This document shows positions 34,086 to 45,501 of a DNA stretch of 64,000 bases, piece by piece. The DNA lies in contig NC_072893.1 of NCBI RefSeq assembly GCF_027943255.1, positions 62,838,001 through 62,902,000 of the forward strand. The letters run 5' to 3'. Made by a program: the position numbers and the translations under genes. The notes below the pieces were generated by a model. It had not been told where the DNA came from, ran no database searches, and saw only the letters and a list, made by a program, of their open reading frames with translations. How positions within the stretch are numbered: position 1 is the first letter of the stretch; the number at the start of each line of letters is the position of its first letter. The DNA is from Anastrepha obliqua. Its lineage: Eukaryota > Arthropoda > Insecta > Diptera > Tephritidae.

Positions 34086-36400
34086 CAATCCACGGGCCAC
34101 CCGAATAGAATATTACGATACCGAGTTTTAACTGCAGGTAAGTTTTTTTATGTTTTTTGAGACTTTTGATTTTAGAATAATTTAAGTTTTGCAGTCGCTG
34201 AAAAACATTATGTTGAATAAATACTATTTAATTTTATTACAAAAAGTTTCTTTTTAGTATATTTTCATTTTTCCTTAGTAAAATTTACTAATTAACCTTT
34301 TCAACAAAAATTGTTTCAAAAATAATTTCGGCTGCCTCTTAGATTCGTTTGCGTTCCCATTTCTCACAGTCATCAACCAGAAAGTTATAAATAATAGAAA
34401 AACGAGATGAGTTTAATGTGATTCAATTGTTTCTGGTCTCTGCCTTGAAGACAACTATTTTCGGGAAAATGTCGTAGGCAATAAATTTTCAACATTTTAT
34501 GGATACTGTGGAATTTTACAACTGCCCGGCAGTCAGAGATAAAGTAGATATCGTTTCTGGATATCACACAACAGCTTTGTTGATAGACATCAGTTCGACC
34601 TGAAAGCTATCGCTCCTTCTGAAGTAGTATTGTTTGAAGACAAAATAATTTTGGATGCGGTTCACCAAAAGCGCAGGTACTGAAAGTGTATTCAAGTTCA
34701 AAAAATCGAAATTTTTAAATATACTGAAAACTCTACTTTTATAATAAGCGGTTATCGCATTTGAATTTAGCGGAAAATTGCTCACAAGTTTAATACATCA
34801 AATGCCGTGAATTGTTTTCTATTGTGTGTTAGGAAGAAGTAAATTAATATTTCGTTTCTTAATAATGGATTCTCGGCACTTTTTTTGACCAAATGTAAAT
34901 TTAAAATAATTTGATCCCCAGTCTCACCTTCCACTCTATCCTATTATAATTTTAAAGTACTTTATTAACCTTAAAGACTAAGTGTGCAAGATTTCAGTAG
35001 AATGAGTATAAAATTACCAGTAGTAAGTGCTTTCTTGTTGCTAAAATATTCTGCTGAACGAAGAAATTCAGAGATAAACCTGAAAACTATGACACCGTAT
35101 TTCAGCAATTATTAAAAAATATTGTTTTTTTTTATTTATTGCTATTTAGTATTGATTATTTCATATCTCCATAGTTTCCCCCTCATATTTTCTTTCCAAT
35201 TTAAAAAATAAAAAATCTACATATTTTCACATGCACTTTGCCTTCTTATCTGCATGCATATCGCCTTCACATACTTGTACAACTACCATGAACTCGACCA
35301 TGTGCACAACTTTTGCGAAAACTTTCTCCCCAAAGGCGCTAGGAAAGTTAAAAAAAAAACCGGTTGTCGTAAAAGACAAGCGCAACTGCAATTATTTGTC
35401 GACCATCACCGATAATGTTGGTCTACTCGTGTTTGCAATATCTCAAATCTCACTTGCAAAATACCACACTTAAATTGGGCATAGAGTTCAAGAGAACAAC
35501 AAGAACCACAAAACTTTTTAAAAATTGTTCAAACTAAAATTTTCACTTGTCCAACGAATAAGCGCAACACAAAAGTTTCCTGAGAAACACGCATACATGC
35601 AAGTGCAAAAGGGCGCTGCCACAAATCATACTTGTATTGTACGCCATGTCGTATGAGCAACTAACACACTGCATATGTGCATGTGTACACCAGAACAAAA
35701 CCAACATACACACATACGTCGGCTGCATTGTCTAGTGGCTGTCAACTTAAAATGGTTTAGGGCTACAGTCGAAAAGTAGCCAAACAACTCGCTTGAACAA
35801 TGCAACTGGCACAAGTTAAGCTGTGTGGAGAAGATTTTACTCGTACTAACTGCTGTGTTCAATAGTTCTGTGTGCTACGGTTCCAACGAACGAATAGCTG
35901 CCATTGATTCTAAACGAATGTACGTAGAAATCCTTGCGCAGTGCTAAACTAATTCCACTTTAGCTCTCTTTGCTTCAAATCAATTTAATTTAGTTCATTT
36001 TCTGCAATTTCCTTGTGCAATTTAAATGTCTAGCGGTCACACAACCAAACGAAAAAAACCAACAAAAAATCCAGCGGCAATGCAAAACCAAATACCGGTA
36101 AAGCCGGTGAACAAATTGTTGTGGCCAGAACTTTTAATAGATTTGCAAAAACTGTCACTGCAGTAGCTGACAGTTCGAATATTGGAATGTCCAAGCATAT
36201 GAGGGTATGGATACAAATTGAAATGCGTAAAAAAAAAATTACATATGTAAATATGTTATGGAAGTTTTCAACATATATACAGTTCCATTCAGTAAAAATG
36301 CAATTGACTTGGCAATTTAGATGCCTCTCCTTTCAGAGCGCATTTCATTTCATATTACATACAAAAACAGCCTCCGGAGTAAAAATGTATAACTTCCAAC
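34086..36400. other. AT-rich non-coding DNA
   Basis: No exon or element recognised. Confidence 0.45.
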
Positions 36401-36905
36401 GGGTTTTCCAATAACAGGTGTCATGAATGAATGGCTTGCGCTATCAACAGATGACTAACGATTTTTTATGGCCGGAATTGGATGGTATTGATCTGAACAA
36501 CGTTTATTTTCAACAAGACGGCGCTACGTGCCACACAAGCAACGAAACCATTGATCTTTTGAGGGAAAAGTTTCCGGACCGTGTTATCTCTCGAAGAGGT
36601 GATCACAATTGGCCACCGAGATCTTGTGATTTAACACCTTGTAACTTTCTTCTTTGGGGCCACCCCACAGTCGATTCAAGACCTCAAATATGGAATTCGT
36701 GAGGCTATCGAGGACTTAAGGCAGCTACTTTGTAATTTGATTATGGAAAATTTCATGGTCGTGGTGGTCATTTGCCTGATGTTATTTTCCACTGTTAACG
36801 ACATACCTACCTTCCTCTTTATAATGAAATAAAAATCCGATCATTTATATTAAAAAATAGAATTTTTCTTTGAATATCAAAATAACACCTCTGATTGGAA
36901 AACCC
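36401..36905 (+). mobile_element. Internally deleted Tc3-like element, second family
   Basis: TIRs GGGTTTTCCAATAACAGGTG (left) and, inward from the right, GGGTTTTCCAATCAGAGGTG. The frame 36427-36702 encodes GLRYQQMTNDFLWPELDGID, VYFQQDGATCHTSNETIDLL and WPPRSCDLTPCNFLLWG. The usual DLTPLDYFLWG motif is changed to DLTPCNFLLWG, so the expected acidic residue is lost. The 5' half of the transposase is deleted. Different TIRs from the element at 27351. Confidence 0.8.
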
Positions 36906-37179
36906 TATAGAGCGTTTTGAAACATTTTATGATTCCTATGCTCGAATACATAGATCATATTGACTTGGGGAATAATAAAGAGTAGTATTCATTCGATAGA
37001 ACCCTTTCTGCTCTACAAAACTATGTTAATTGTATTCTTGAGTTATTTAATTTATTATTAGTTTTCAGTCTTAGAAATAGAATACCCCGGAGGCGAAAAT
37101 AAACATTTTCGACACCTGCTCTTTTTTATAGTACATCCCGGGACCGGGACCAATCGTAAGTTGGCAGAAAAATTGAACG

Positions 37180-37312
37180 CGATCATAAAACGATTTCAAA
37201 GAAAGTCGCCTTCCGATTGCTTCTCAACAGCTTGAACGCCATCGAGCAACACGCGGTCATAAATAGGCCTTTTCGACCGAATCGTCCCGGGAGATGAGAA
37301 ATGGTACCTATA
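37180..37312 (+). mobile_element. Mariner scrap with first catalytic motif
   Basis: Reads FDRIVPGDEKWYLYE at about 37275-37315, matching the mariner RIVTGDEKW block. It is cut off by the left end of the next mariner at 37313, on the other strand. Confidence 0.55.
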
Positions 37313-38625
37313 CGAGGTGTGTTCAAAAAGTATCGTGAATTTTGTGTTTTCTCAACAATTATTTATTTTTTCCCCTTCAAAGTAATCCCCACTTGTTCCA
37401 ACGGTTTTTCCAATCTTCGAAGCACTTCAAAAATTAATTTTTGTTTATCTTGTTCAGCTCCTGCTTCGATGCAATTGTGCCAACGGTTTTTCCAATCTTC
37501 GAAGCACTTCAAAAAATAATTTTTTTTTATCTTCTTCAGCTCCTCCTTCAATGCCGTCCTTATCTCGCCAATCGTAGCGTAGCGTCGTCCTTTAATGGGC
37601 CTCTTCAGTTTCGGAAACAAAAAAAGTCTAGAAGGGGGCTAGATCTAGGGAATACGGTGGCTGTGGTATCATTAGTGTGTTTTTTTTGGCCAAAAAGTCG
37701 CGCACAAGCAACGATGTGTGAGCAGGGGCGTTATCGTGATGCACGAGCCAATTTTTGTTCCCCCACAAATCCGGGCGTTTCTGGCGGATTGCTTCCCGCA
37801 AATTGCGCATAACGTGGAGGTAATGTCCTTATTAACCATTTTACCCTGTGGCAAGAACTCATGATGCACAACGCCCCTGCAATCGAAGAAAACGGTAAGA
37901 AAAACTTTTACACTCGACCGAAGTTGACACGTTTTTTTCAGTCTTCGTTCGTGTGGCAGCTTCCATTGAGGTGATTGAGCTTTGGTTTCCACGTCATAAC
38001 CATAAACCCACGATTCGTCATCAGTTATGACCCTCTGGGGCAAATTTGGGTCGTCGCGGACAGAGTCCATTGTTCATGCGTTGCTGCTTTTGGTCGAAAT
38101 TGAGCAGTTTTGGTACGAATTTTGCCCAAATCATTGAAAAAAATTGAATGACACAAGCCAATCGATATTTTTAGGTTCTCAGCAACTTCTCTAACGGTGA
38201 TTCGACGATTGGCCAATACTATTTTCTTCACTTCATCATTTTTTTTTGTCTGCTATTGAAGTACTTGGGCGTCCGGCTTGCTTTTCGTCGTTCACATCTT
38301 CTCGGCCTTCTGAGAACATTTTGTACCACCGATAAACGTTGCTTTGGTCCAAAATAGCTTCTCCATATGACACAGTCAACATTCGGAATGCATCCCCGCA
38401 CTTAATCTCGTTTTTCGCACAAAATTTGATACAGATTCTTTGATCCATCGAAGACGAGCCGAAAAACATGCAAGCAAAGCAGCTGTCAACAATTAACTGA
38501 ACATTCAAAATGGCCGAACTCGTCGCCATGAGTGAGAGACGTGAGTACCCACATATCGCCACAAAAAAAGAAACTACGTAACCTGCGAAAATTCAAAATT
38601 CGCCATACTTTTTGAACACATTTTG
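37313..38625 (-). mobile_element. Full-length but dead mariner
   Basis: TIRs: left GTGTGTTCAAAAAGTATCGT, right (inward) ATGTGTTCAAAAAGTATGGC, with TA before the left end. On the minus strand the transposase is in five frames: MDQRICIKFCAKNEIKCGDA and YRWYKMFSEGREDV (N-terminus, about 38260-38460), NRRITVREVAENLKIS (second HTH), VITDDESWVYGYDVETKAQS (first Asp), WLVHHDNAPAHTS (second Asp), PPYSLDLAPF then a stop where the third Asp is expected, and KLKRPIKGRRYATI. C-terminal codons are duplicated (37398-37560). Same broad group as 44375-45501. Confidence 0.85.
37398..37560 (-). repeat. Two-copy tandem duplication, 82 bp period
   Basis: CCAACGGTTTTTCCAATCTT starts at 37398 and again at 37480, with ~75 matching bases. 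It lies in the mariner C-terminal coding region; 82 is not a multiple of three, so it shifts the frame. Confidence 0.85.
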
Positions 38626-38980
38626 AAAATTGGATTCAGCGTTTCTTGAATAGCTTGACTTTTTCCAAAAACAAGTAAACACTCATTTTTTAAAGTTCAA
38701 GTAAAGTGCAACTCTCGCTCAAAAGAAGGCCAACAGAACGGATATCACAATGCATAGAATAAATTTAAGTGTAAGAGGATTAATGCAAAATTGTCATTAT
38801 GCGCACTTAAGTATTGAAATCATATGCCGACGGTTAAGCGATGTGGTTTTATAGGTATGACAGCCGCGCTGGCAAAAAATGTCTTGGCAACTCGTCATGT
38901 ACCAAAAAATACCAGAAATGTGAGACAATTTTAGGAAATGCCAAAAAAATTTAATTTAAAGAAAATAATATATTTTTAAT
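38626..38980. other. AT-rich non-coding DNA
   Basis: Nothing recognised in this ~350 base gap. Confidence 0.4.
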
Positions 38981-39175
38981 GTCATAGCCGAATGCGTTGG
39001 AACGGAGAACGTAGGTTCGAATCTCGGTGAAAAACCAAAATTAAGAAAAACGTTTTTCTAATAGCGGTCGCCCCTCGGCAGGCAATGGCAAACCTCCAAA
39101 ACCAAGAGTATTTCTGCCATGAAAAAATTCCTCATAAAAATATTTACCGTTCAGAGTCATTATATATATATGTAA
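38981..39175 (+). mobile_element. Internally deleted SINE
   Basis: Plus-strand SINE. The A-box region (CATAGCCGAATGCGTTGG) is joined almost directly to the B box (AGGTTCGAATCTCGGTG), losing about 35 bases of the head. The body AATAGCGGTCGCCCCTCGGC and GTATTTCTGCCATG follow, and it then ends early at GTTCAGAGTCATTATATATA. The missing head spacing should disable the internal promoter. Confidence 0.8.
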
Positions 39176-40849
39176 AAAAATTTTTTTTTTTTCAAGTTTG
39201 TAGCATATTTTGACGTATGGGTAAAAGAGTTAGACACAAAAATACTGTGGGTAGCGTAGATAGTTTTTGGAAGTTTCAAAAAATGGTTTCAAAAATTTTC
39301 CAAATTCGGCACGTTTCAGAAAAGAGTTGCAGGTCCTCCAAAAGAGAGCCAATCTTACTCACATGGTTGCCAACAGTTTCCTGGCTAATCTTTACTTCCT
39401 GGGCAAGAGTAATTACTCCTATACTGGTCTCCCCTTTTCCATGAGTTTATAGAATTTTCAAGCGATTAGTCTACCTGAGGATGCTCCATCTATGCCGTTC
39501 ATATTCGCTACTATAGCCCTCTGCAAAATTAAAAAGCAGGACATCAAGGTAGGTCAAGTTTTAACTACTTGTTTATATTAATTATTTTGTAATATAATTA
39601 GAAATAAATTTCATTCTATAACAATCATCATATTAGCCCAAGCTTTAAATTTCTACCTTTTTGTATCAAACTTTTTTAATTTTGAATTAATTTTTGACAT
39701 TTTTCTTGACAGTGTTGCCTATTTTCTCCATTAAAGAAAAAATTCTCAGAAATCGACCGGAATTTTGAGTCGCTTCAAACTTGCACTTTATTATACTAAA
39801 ATCTAGTGGGCTATAAAGGAGTGTACTGAAACTTTTTTGTTTAAATTCTGATTAAAGATTTTAAACTTAAGATGAAAATTTATCGAACTTTCACAAACTG
39901 CTATCCAATATATAATAATAATAATAATAAACTGCATACCAAAAAATTGTATGTTCAAAAATATTGCACAAAGATTTAAACTTTGATTTGTACGTTTTTT
40001 GTAATAGAATGGAATATATGTTTACACAAAAAATAATACAAATTTATTCAATATCTGGTGGCCTTATAATTGTGTCACTCACTTTAGAGCAGATCTATAA
40101 ATAATATAATTTTTAGCCGCCTGCTCCAAGTTTAGATCTTAGTCTTAGTGGTAGTGAAGAATGCACATTGCTTTTTATTATTTTTCTAGCACCAAATAGT
40201 ATTTTACGATCAGTGATGCAATTTTATTGTCAGTAAGTATGAATCTGACCATACATTTTTTTAATAAAAAATTTTATATTTTCATCTCGGCTATCGTCCA
40301 TCACTCGAAAAAACATCGCAAACAGTCAGCTTTAGTTGTTGGTTTTAGCTTCACCGCAGTCGAGAGTGGATTAAAATACGACATTTAAAAGACTAACTGT
40401 TATTTTAATGTCACTCAAATATTTGTCTACTCGTAGTATATTTTCATTTAATTTCAGCGCGTACTTTGGCATACGAAAGGATATGAGCGCATATAAAAAA
40501 AAGGTAAAAACACACAAAACAAGCATACAGCATTAATTTTTGTGAAGCTTCATGCGTGCATTGCACTCTCCATGATTTAATGAGCCAAGATAAATAAGTC
40601 CACATTATATAATTATTTGCAGACAAATTAGTGAAAGTAAAGTACATTTGTCACACTTAATACGACGTGCACAACTTTATGGAAGTCGCTTTCTCATTAG
40701 GCTGGGTTGCAAATTAATTTTCAAAAGTCCACTCTTGCATTTAAAGCTTATGTTGGCTTAATTTGGGCAACATAAGAAAAATGTTAAACTTAACTTATCT
40801 TAAGAAGCATTTTACAATATAATCGCTACTCGCTCTTCATAAGGAGCAT
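39176..40849. other. AT-rich non-coding DNA
   Basis: No exon recognised. An (AAT)n microsatellite occurs at 39911-39930. Confidence 0.45.
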
Positions 40850-41258
40850 TTTGGTTATCCAGAAGATTTACCAGGACACAAAATGATACCCCGCGGAACG
40901 TCTGTGTTTATATTTTTTAAAGACGAATACCATTGATATATTGAGATATTATGTTGGCAGCATGGACTTCCGCTTTTGGAGGAACCCTTGATGCCATACT
41001 CTATCGAAAGCTTGCGATATATCAAGAAAGACGGCTGAGCGCACTTTTTTCTTTTCCATAGCGCTTTCTATGGTGCCCACGACTCTGAGCATTTCATCGT
41101 GCCTTGAAGGATGTTTTTTGAAACTGAAATTTGTGAATGGGAATAAGACTTTTAATTTCAAAGTAGTATTTTTTTAAAAAGCTTTAACATTACTGGTAAC
41201 AGAGATATTGGCCTGTACTTTGTTTGGTGATTTAATAGGTTTAGGTTTAGGTAATAGG

Positions 41259-42534
41259 ACTATCGATAAGTTCGTGCGGTTTTACAACAGATGGCGTAAC
41301 TTGATTATTATTCCATCGATCCACATTTCCAAACATTCATTGGAGAGCTACTGTCGTAAGGCACAAACGTCAGTATAAGTTTTTTATTTGAAGCGTAAAC
41401 AACAATATTTTTACCACACTTGAAAATGTCGAATTCGTGCCAAATAATGTGTTTTTGCGGGGAATTCTTCTTCATTATTTTAATATGAAGAAAAAAGCAG
41501 CCGAAAGTCATCGTATCTTGGTGGAAGTTTATGGTGAGCATGCTCTAGCTGAGCGAACGTGCCAGAAGTGGTTTGCACGCTTTAAAAGTGGTGATTTTGG
41601 CTTGGAAGACGAAGAACGCGAGGGTGCGCCGCCAAAGTTCATGGATACCGAATTGGAGGAATTGCTCGATCAAGATCCGGCTCAAACGCAAGAAGAGGTT
41701 GCAAAAACTTTGGGAGTTGATCAATCAACCATTTCCAAACGTTTAAAAGCCATGGGAATGATCCGAAAGGTAGGCCATTGGGTGCCGTATGAATTGAAGC
41801 CAAGAGACGTTGAACGCCGTTTTATGGCATGCGAACAACTGCTTCAACGGCACAAAAGAAAGGGTTTTTTGCATCGAATTGTGACTGGCGATGAAAAGTG
41901 GGTCCATTACGACAATCCAAAACGTCGGGCAACGTATGGATACCCTGGCCATGCTTCAACATCGACGTCGGCGCAGAATATTCATGGCCTGAAGGTTATG
42001 CTGTGTATCTGGTGGGACCAGCTGGGTGTTGTGTATTATGAGCTACTGAAACCGAATGAAACGATTACGGGGGATGTCTACCGACGACAATTGATGCGTT
42101 TGAGCCGAGCACTGCGAGAAAAACGGCCGCAATACGCCGATAGACACGACAAAGTTATTTTGCAACATGACAATGCTCGGCCACATGTTGCACAAGTGGT
42201 CAAAACATACTTAGAAACGCTCAAATGGGATGTCCTACCCCACCCGCCGTATAGTCCAGACCTTGCGCCATCCGATTACTATCTCTTCCGCTCGATGCAA
42301 CATGGCCTGGCTGACCAGCACTTCCGTAATTACGATGAAGTCAAAAAATGGATCGATTCGTGGATTGCGGCAAAACCGACCGAATTTTTCACAAAGGGAA
42401 TCCGTGAATTGCCAGAAAGATGGGAAAAAGTAGTAGTAAGCGATGGACAATACTTTGAATATTAAATTTGTAACCATTTTACGTCAATAAAGTTTCAAAT
42501 TTCGAAAAAAACCGCACGAACTTAATCATAGTCC
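41259..42534 (+). mobile_element. Near-intact mariner element
   Basis: 1276 bases flanked by TA (41257-41258, 42535-42536). The 27 bp TIRs, GGACTATCGATAAGTTCGTG.. and inward from the right GGACTATGATTAAGTTCGTG.., agree at 24 of 27 positions. The interior carries one continuous transposase frame (see 41426-42465). The element sits inside a Jockey-type reverse transcriptase. Removing it plus one TA joins the host protein in frame (WKFAEVTIV-ILPKPKPIK), showing a simple insertion. It is the youngest-looking DNA transposon in the window. Confidence 0.95.
41426..42465 (+). pseudogene. Mariner transposase, one base short of intact
   Basis: Cut-and-paste transposase acting at TA sites. The family start, ATG at 41426, reads ATGTCGAATTCGTGCCAAAT. 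The shuffled copy starts ATGTCTGATTTTGTGCCG (MSDFVP), so one T seems missing here at codon 4. After that the frame is open from 41437 to the stop at 42465 (342 residues). Seen: HTH region (about 1-110), linker GHWVPYELKPRDVERR (113-128), TGDEKW (Asp152), HDNARPH (Asp245), YSPDLAPSD (Asp280), giving D,D34D. The next in-frame ATG (41485) would drop about 19 N-terminal residues of the DNA-binding domain. GTG at 41437 is not a likely eukaryotic start. Confidence 0.85.
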
Positions 42535-43011
42535 TATTACAATAGTAACTTCGGCGAATTTCCAAGATATGGTGCGTAACTAAAGCTGAACTGGTCAAAT
42601 AGACAATTTAATTTTATGGCAGATTACAAAACACTTCAGACACCGTCATTTAATCGAATCCAGTGGACTTTTTAAGCTTCATTTTGTTTATTTCCTTATC
42701 AACTTCTTCTGGTTATTCATCGTACTGAAGGTAGTTTCCAATTGGTACTACTTTATCAGTGCCTTTACTAGGGCTCAATGTTTTCTCCGAATGCTTAACT
42801 TTTTACTCTTTTGTCTTAGCCCAGTTTCGCTCGTCAATTTTAGCAGAAGCGCATTAATACATTTACGTAACGATCCACTTGCCATGTTATGTTAAGATTA
42901 TATTACATATCTTAACTTAACATTGAATTTTTCATACCGTTTATTATATTCTTTTCTAATAATTTTTACTTAATTCAACTGTAATTTTTCCTGTTTGATT
43001 CAATGGGCTAG

Positions 43012-43500
43012 GTTAGGTTAGGGTAGGTTGCAGCGGTTGTCTATTATAGGACACACTTAGGCTCATGGCCCATTGTGATGCCGCGTGAGGAACTAGCCCT
43101 TATCCCTCCTGAAACCATTGTGTACTATTCAAAAACTTTGCACGATCCTTAATTTCGACAGAGCCGAGGTCTTCTAATTCGTTAAAGAAATATTCGCCCA
43201 AAATGGCGAGCCTATGTCTAAATAGACCAGGACGGTGACACAGAGGGTGCGGGATCGTCTCTTCCTCGTCTAGACAACTTCTGCAGAAGTCATGTGATTG
43301 CACACCCATTCTCTGGGCATGCCTACCGATTAGGCAGTGCCCTGTAATAACTGAAATCAGTATGTTAAGACTATGCTAATCTCCTCTCAGTAGTCGCCGC
43401 CTGGCACCAGTGTCACAGCTTTCATTATTGCCATCAGTTCAGCCTGAAAGACACTACAGTAGTCGGGAAGCCGAAAACTGAAGGAGATCCCCAGATGCTC
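43012..43500 (-). mobile_element. RNase H LINE, internally deleted 3' end
   Basis: Minus strand: FRLPDYCSVFQAELMAIMKA (RNase H Glu region, about 43420-43480). After a deletion come SLNILISVITGHCLIGRHAQ, RMGVQSHDFCRSCLDEEETI, LGEYFFNELEDLGSVEIKDR and FLNSTQWFQEG with a stop (about 43109). The plus-strand 3' end contains TTAGGTTAGGGTAGG at 43014. It is the clearest example of the CRSC-type C-terminus here. The RNase H middle (SDSQ to WVPGH) is gone. Confidence 0.8.
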
Positions 43501-43755
43501 GAAATATACAAAAGGCTAAGTAAGAGGGAAAACATTATTGTACATTAGGTAGGGTGACCAATACATTCGGCGCATAGTTTACTGACACAACCTAGTCGCT
43601 TTATTTTGTTGGTCATTGCGTTAACCAAACTTGAACGAAAGCAAAGAGCATTGACACTTTTGGTTATTTGAGTTAAGTAAAATCACCATAGAGATCAACC
43701 ACCCCCCTGCAAGATTTTATAAATAATTAAATTTTTTTATTTGCTTATTTATTTA

Positions 43756-44372
43756 CAGCCTGTGTCAGAAAAAAGGAACCGCGATTATTCATGAAGTATA
43801 AAAGACATATATTTAAAAATTTCTTTACGTGAAATTATGTACAAAACTACGAGTCACAATTACTCAATAAGCCGTGTAGTCTTCATCGTGGTCGAGTATA
43901 GCCTGGCATCTTCTTCATGCTTTGAACCAGCTATTCTGCGTAGCTCGTCGACAAAGAGAACCAGATTTTGCGAAACTTGACACATGAGTTGCTTTAAATC
44001 ATGGACTGGCCTTCCGTCAAGATGCGTTTCCATACTTCCCCAAACATTTTCAATGGAGTTGTCGTCTGGGAACTGGAAAAGCCAGTCTAATACTGTGACG
44101 CCATTTTCTTGTTTTGTTGTTTCTCCATGTATTTTTCTGAGAGAAGTGGTTTTGATGATGTGCGACGGTAGGATATGTTCGCCTGCTTCAGTCGACGTTC
44201 GATGGTGTTGATGCTCACATCTATTCCCGTTTTAGCATGAATAGTGCATGCTTGGCGTAGCCACAAAGAAGGGTCCCGCTGAAAAAGTTGGACGATCACT
44301 TTATCCTCCTTTTTTGTCGTCACTCGCTTCAAGCCACGCTCGGAAAAGTCGTCAACATTTTTGTACACCTTA
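43756..44372 (-). mobile_element. Internally deleted Tc1-like element
   Basis: The left end after TA reads CAGCCTGTGTCAGAAAAAAG, a Tc1-style terminus. On the minus strand, N-terminal HTH sequence (ERGLKRVTTKKEDKVIVQLF, GIDVSINTIERRLKQANISY, 44150-44340) is joined to the catalytic end DDNSIENVWGSMETHLDGRP (about 44010-44070; the expected motif is SPDLNPIENVWG with catalytic Glu). Everything between, including both Asp residues, is deleted. The 5' end abuts the mariner at 44375, and its terminus there is not seen. Confidence 0.75.
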
Positions 44373-44374
44373 TA

Positions 44375-45501
44375 CCGCTGATTCCCCTACCTTCCATTCC
44401 TTCAAAATAATCCCCTCTCGATGAAATACACTTATGCCAACGACTTTTTCAATCCCCGAAATATGCCAAATAGTCCATTTCCGGTATAGCCATCAGCACC
44501 TTCTTCGATTCAGTTTTTATCTCCTCAATCGACTCGAAACGCGTTCCTCGGAGTGGTTTCTTGAGTTTTGGCAATAGCCAGAAGTCACACGGAGCCAAAT
44601 CAAGCAAATACGGTGGTTGCGGAACGATATGCGCGGAATTTTTGGCGAAATGGTCACGAAGAACGAGTGCAGTGTGAGACGGTGCAATATCGTGATGCAA
44701 AAACCAGAGTTGTTGGCCCATAATTCTGGTCTTTTTAGACGAATTGCTTCACGTAAACGACGCATAACGCTCAAATAATATTCCTTATTAACAGTTTGGC
44801 CAGGTGGAAGGAATTCATGGTGCACCACACCACAAAAATCGAAAAAAAATGTCATCATGACCTTTATTTTTGAACGACTTTGACGTGCTCTTTTCGGTCT
44901 GGCCTCGCCTTTGGCACGATATTCGCTTGATTGGTCGGTTATTTCAAGATCGTAAGCATAAATCCAAGTCTTATCTCCCGTAATGATGCATTTGAGCTTG
45001 TCCTGATAGTCTGAAAACATTGTTTCACACACATCAACGCGACGACTTTTTTCCAAGAAATTGAGAGTTTTCGGTACAAACTTTTCGTAGACCCAAATGA
45101 TCTTTCAAAATGGTTTTCACAGATCCTTCTGATATTCCGATCATATCAGTAAGGTCTTTAACAGTCAACCGACGATTTTTGAGCACTAACTCCTTCACTT
45201 TATTGACGTGTTGGTCATCTGTTGACGTCGATGGTCTTCCGGAGCGCTCCAAGTTATCAACACGTTCTCGACCCTCTTTGAAGTCTTTGTACCACTTATA
45301 AATATTTTTCTGCGACATGGTCGAATTCCCAAATGCGTTCTGCAACATGCTGAACGTTTCCGCAGCCGAAATTTCATTCCGCAAACAAAATTTGGTGGCA
45401 CTTCTCTGCTCAATTAAATCAAGCATTGTAAAGATTGAAAAATGCACTCTTGATCGTTTGGTAAACACAAGCGTAAATATATTACTGATAATGACATTCA
45501 C
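44375..45501 (-). mobile_element. Decayed mariner with complete catalytic triad residues
   Basis: Minus strand: LDLIEQRSATKFCLRNEISA and YKWYKDFKEGRERVDNLERS (first HTH), NRRLTVKDLTDMIGISEGSV (second HTH), then after a frameshift near 45055 KCIITGDKTWIYAYDLEITD (first Asp). After another near 44705 come WFLHHDIAPSHTA (second Asp) and PPYLLDLAPCDFWLLPKLKK (third Asp). The C-terminus KSRWHKCISSRGDYFEGME ends near 44394 after a stop. TIRs were not identified. Related to, but distinct from, 37313-38625. Confidence 0.85.

Larger units (their letters stand above)
40850..42870 (-). mobile_element. Jockey-type LINE reverse transcriptase relic, split by mariner
   Basis: On the minus strand, from the right: INKMKLKKSTGFD (about 42665), then WKFAEVTIV up to the mariner at 42534. 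Beyond it, from 41258, come LPKPKPIKSPNKVQANISV, FPFTNFSFKKHPSRHDEMLR and SAVFLDISQAFDRVWHQGFL (41010-41060), with a trace TDVPRGIILCP near 40900. These are the first blocks of a Jockey-clade polymerase; the FLDISQAFD Asp is catalytic. The YADD region is lost. Stops and frameshifts show it was dead or decaying. Confidence 0.8.

Noticed and set aside
41437..42465. Mariner transposase as a functional CDS starting at 41437
   Set aside because: The first codon there is GTG and the family ATG at 41426 is out of frame by one missing base, so I call it a pseudogene.
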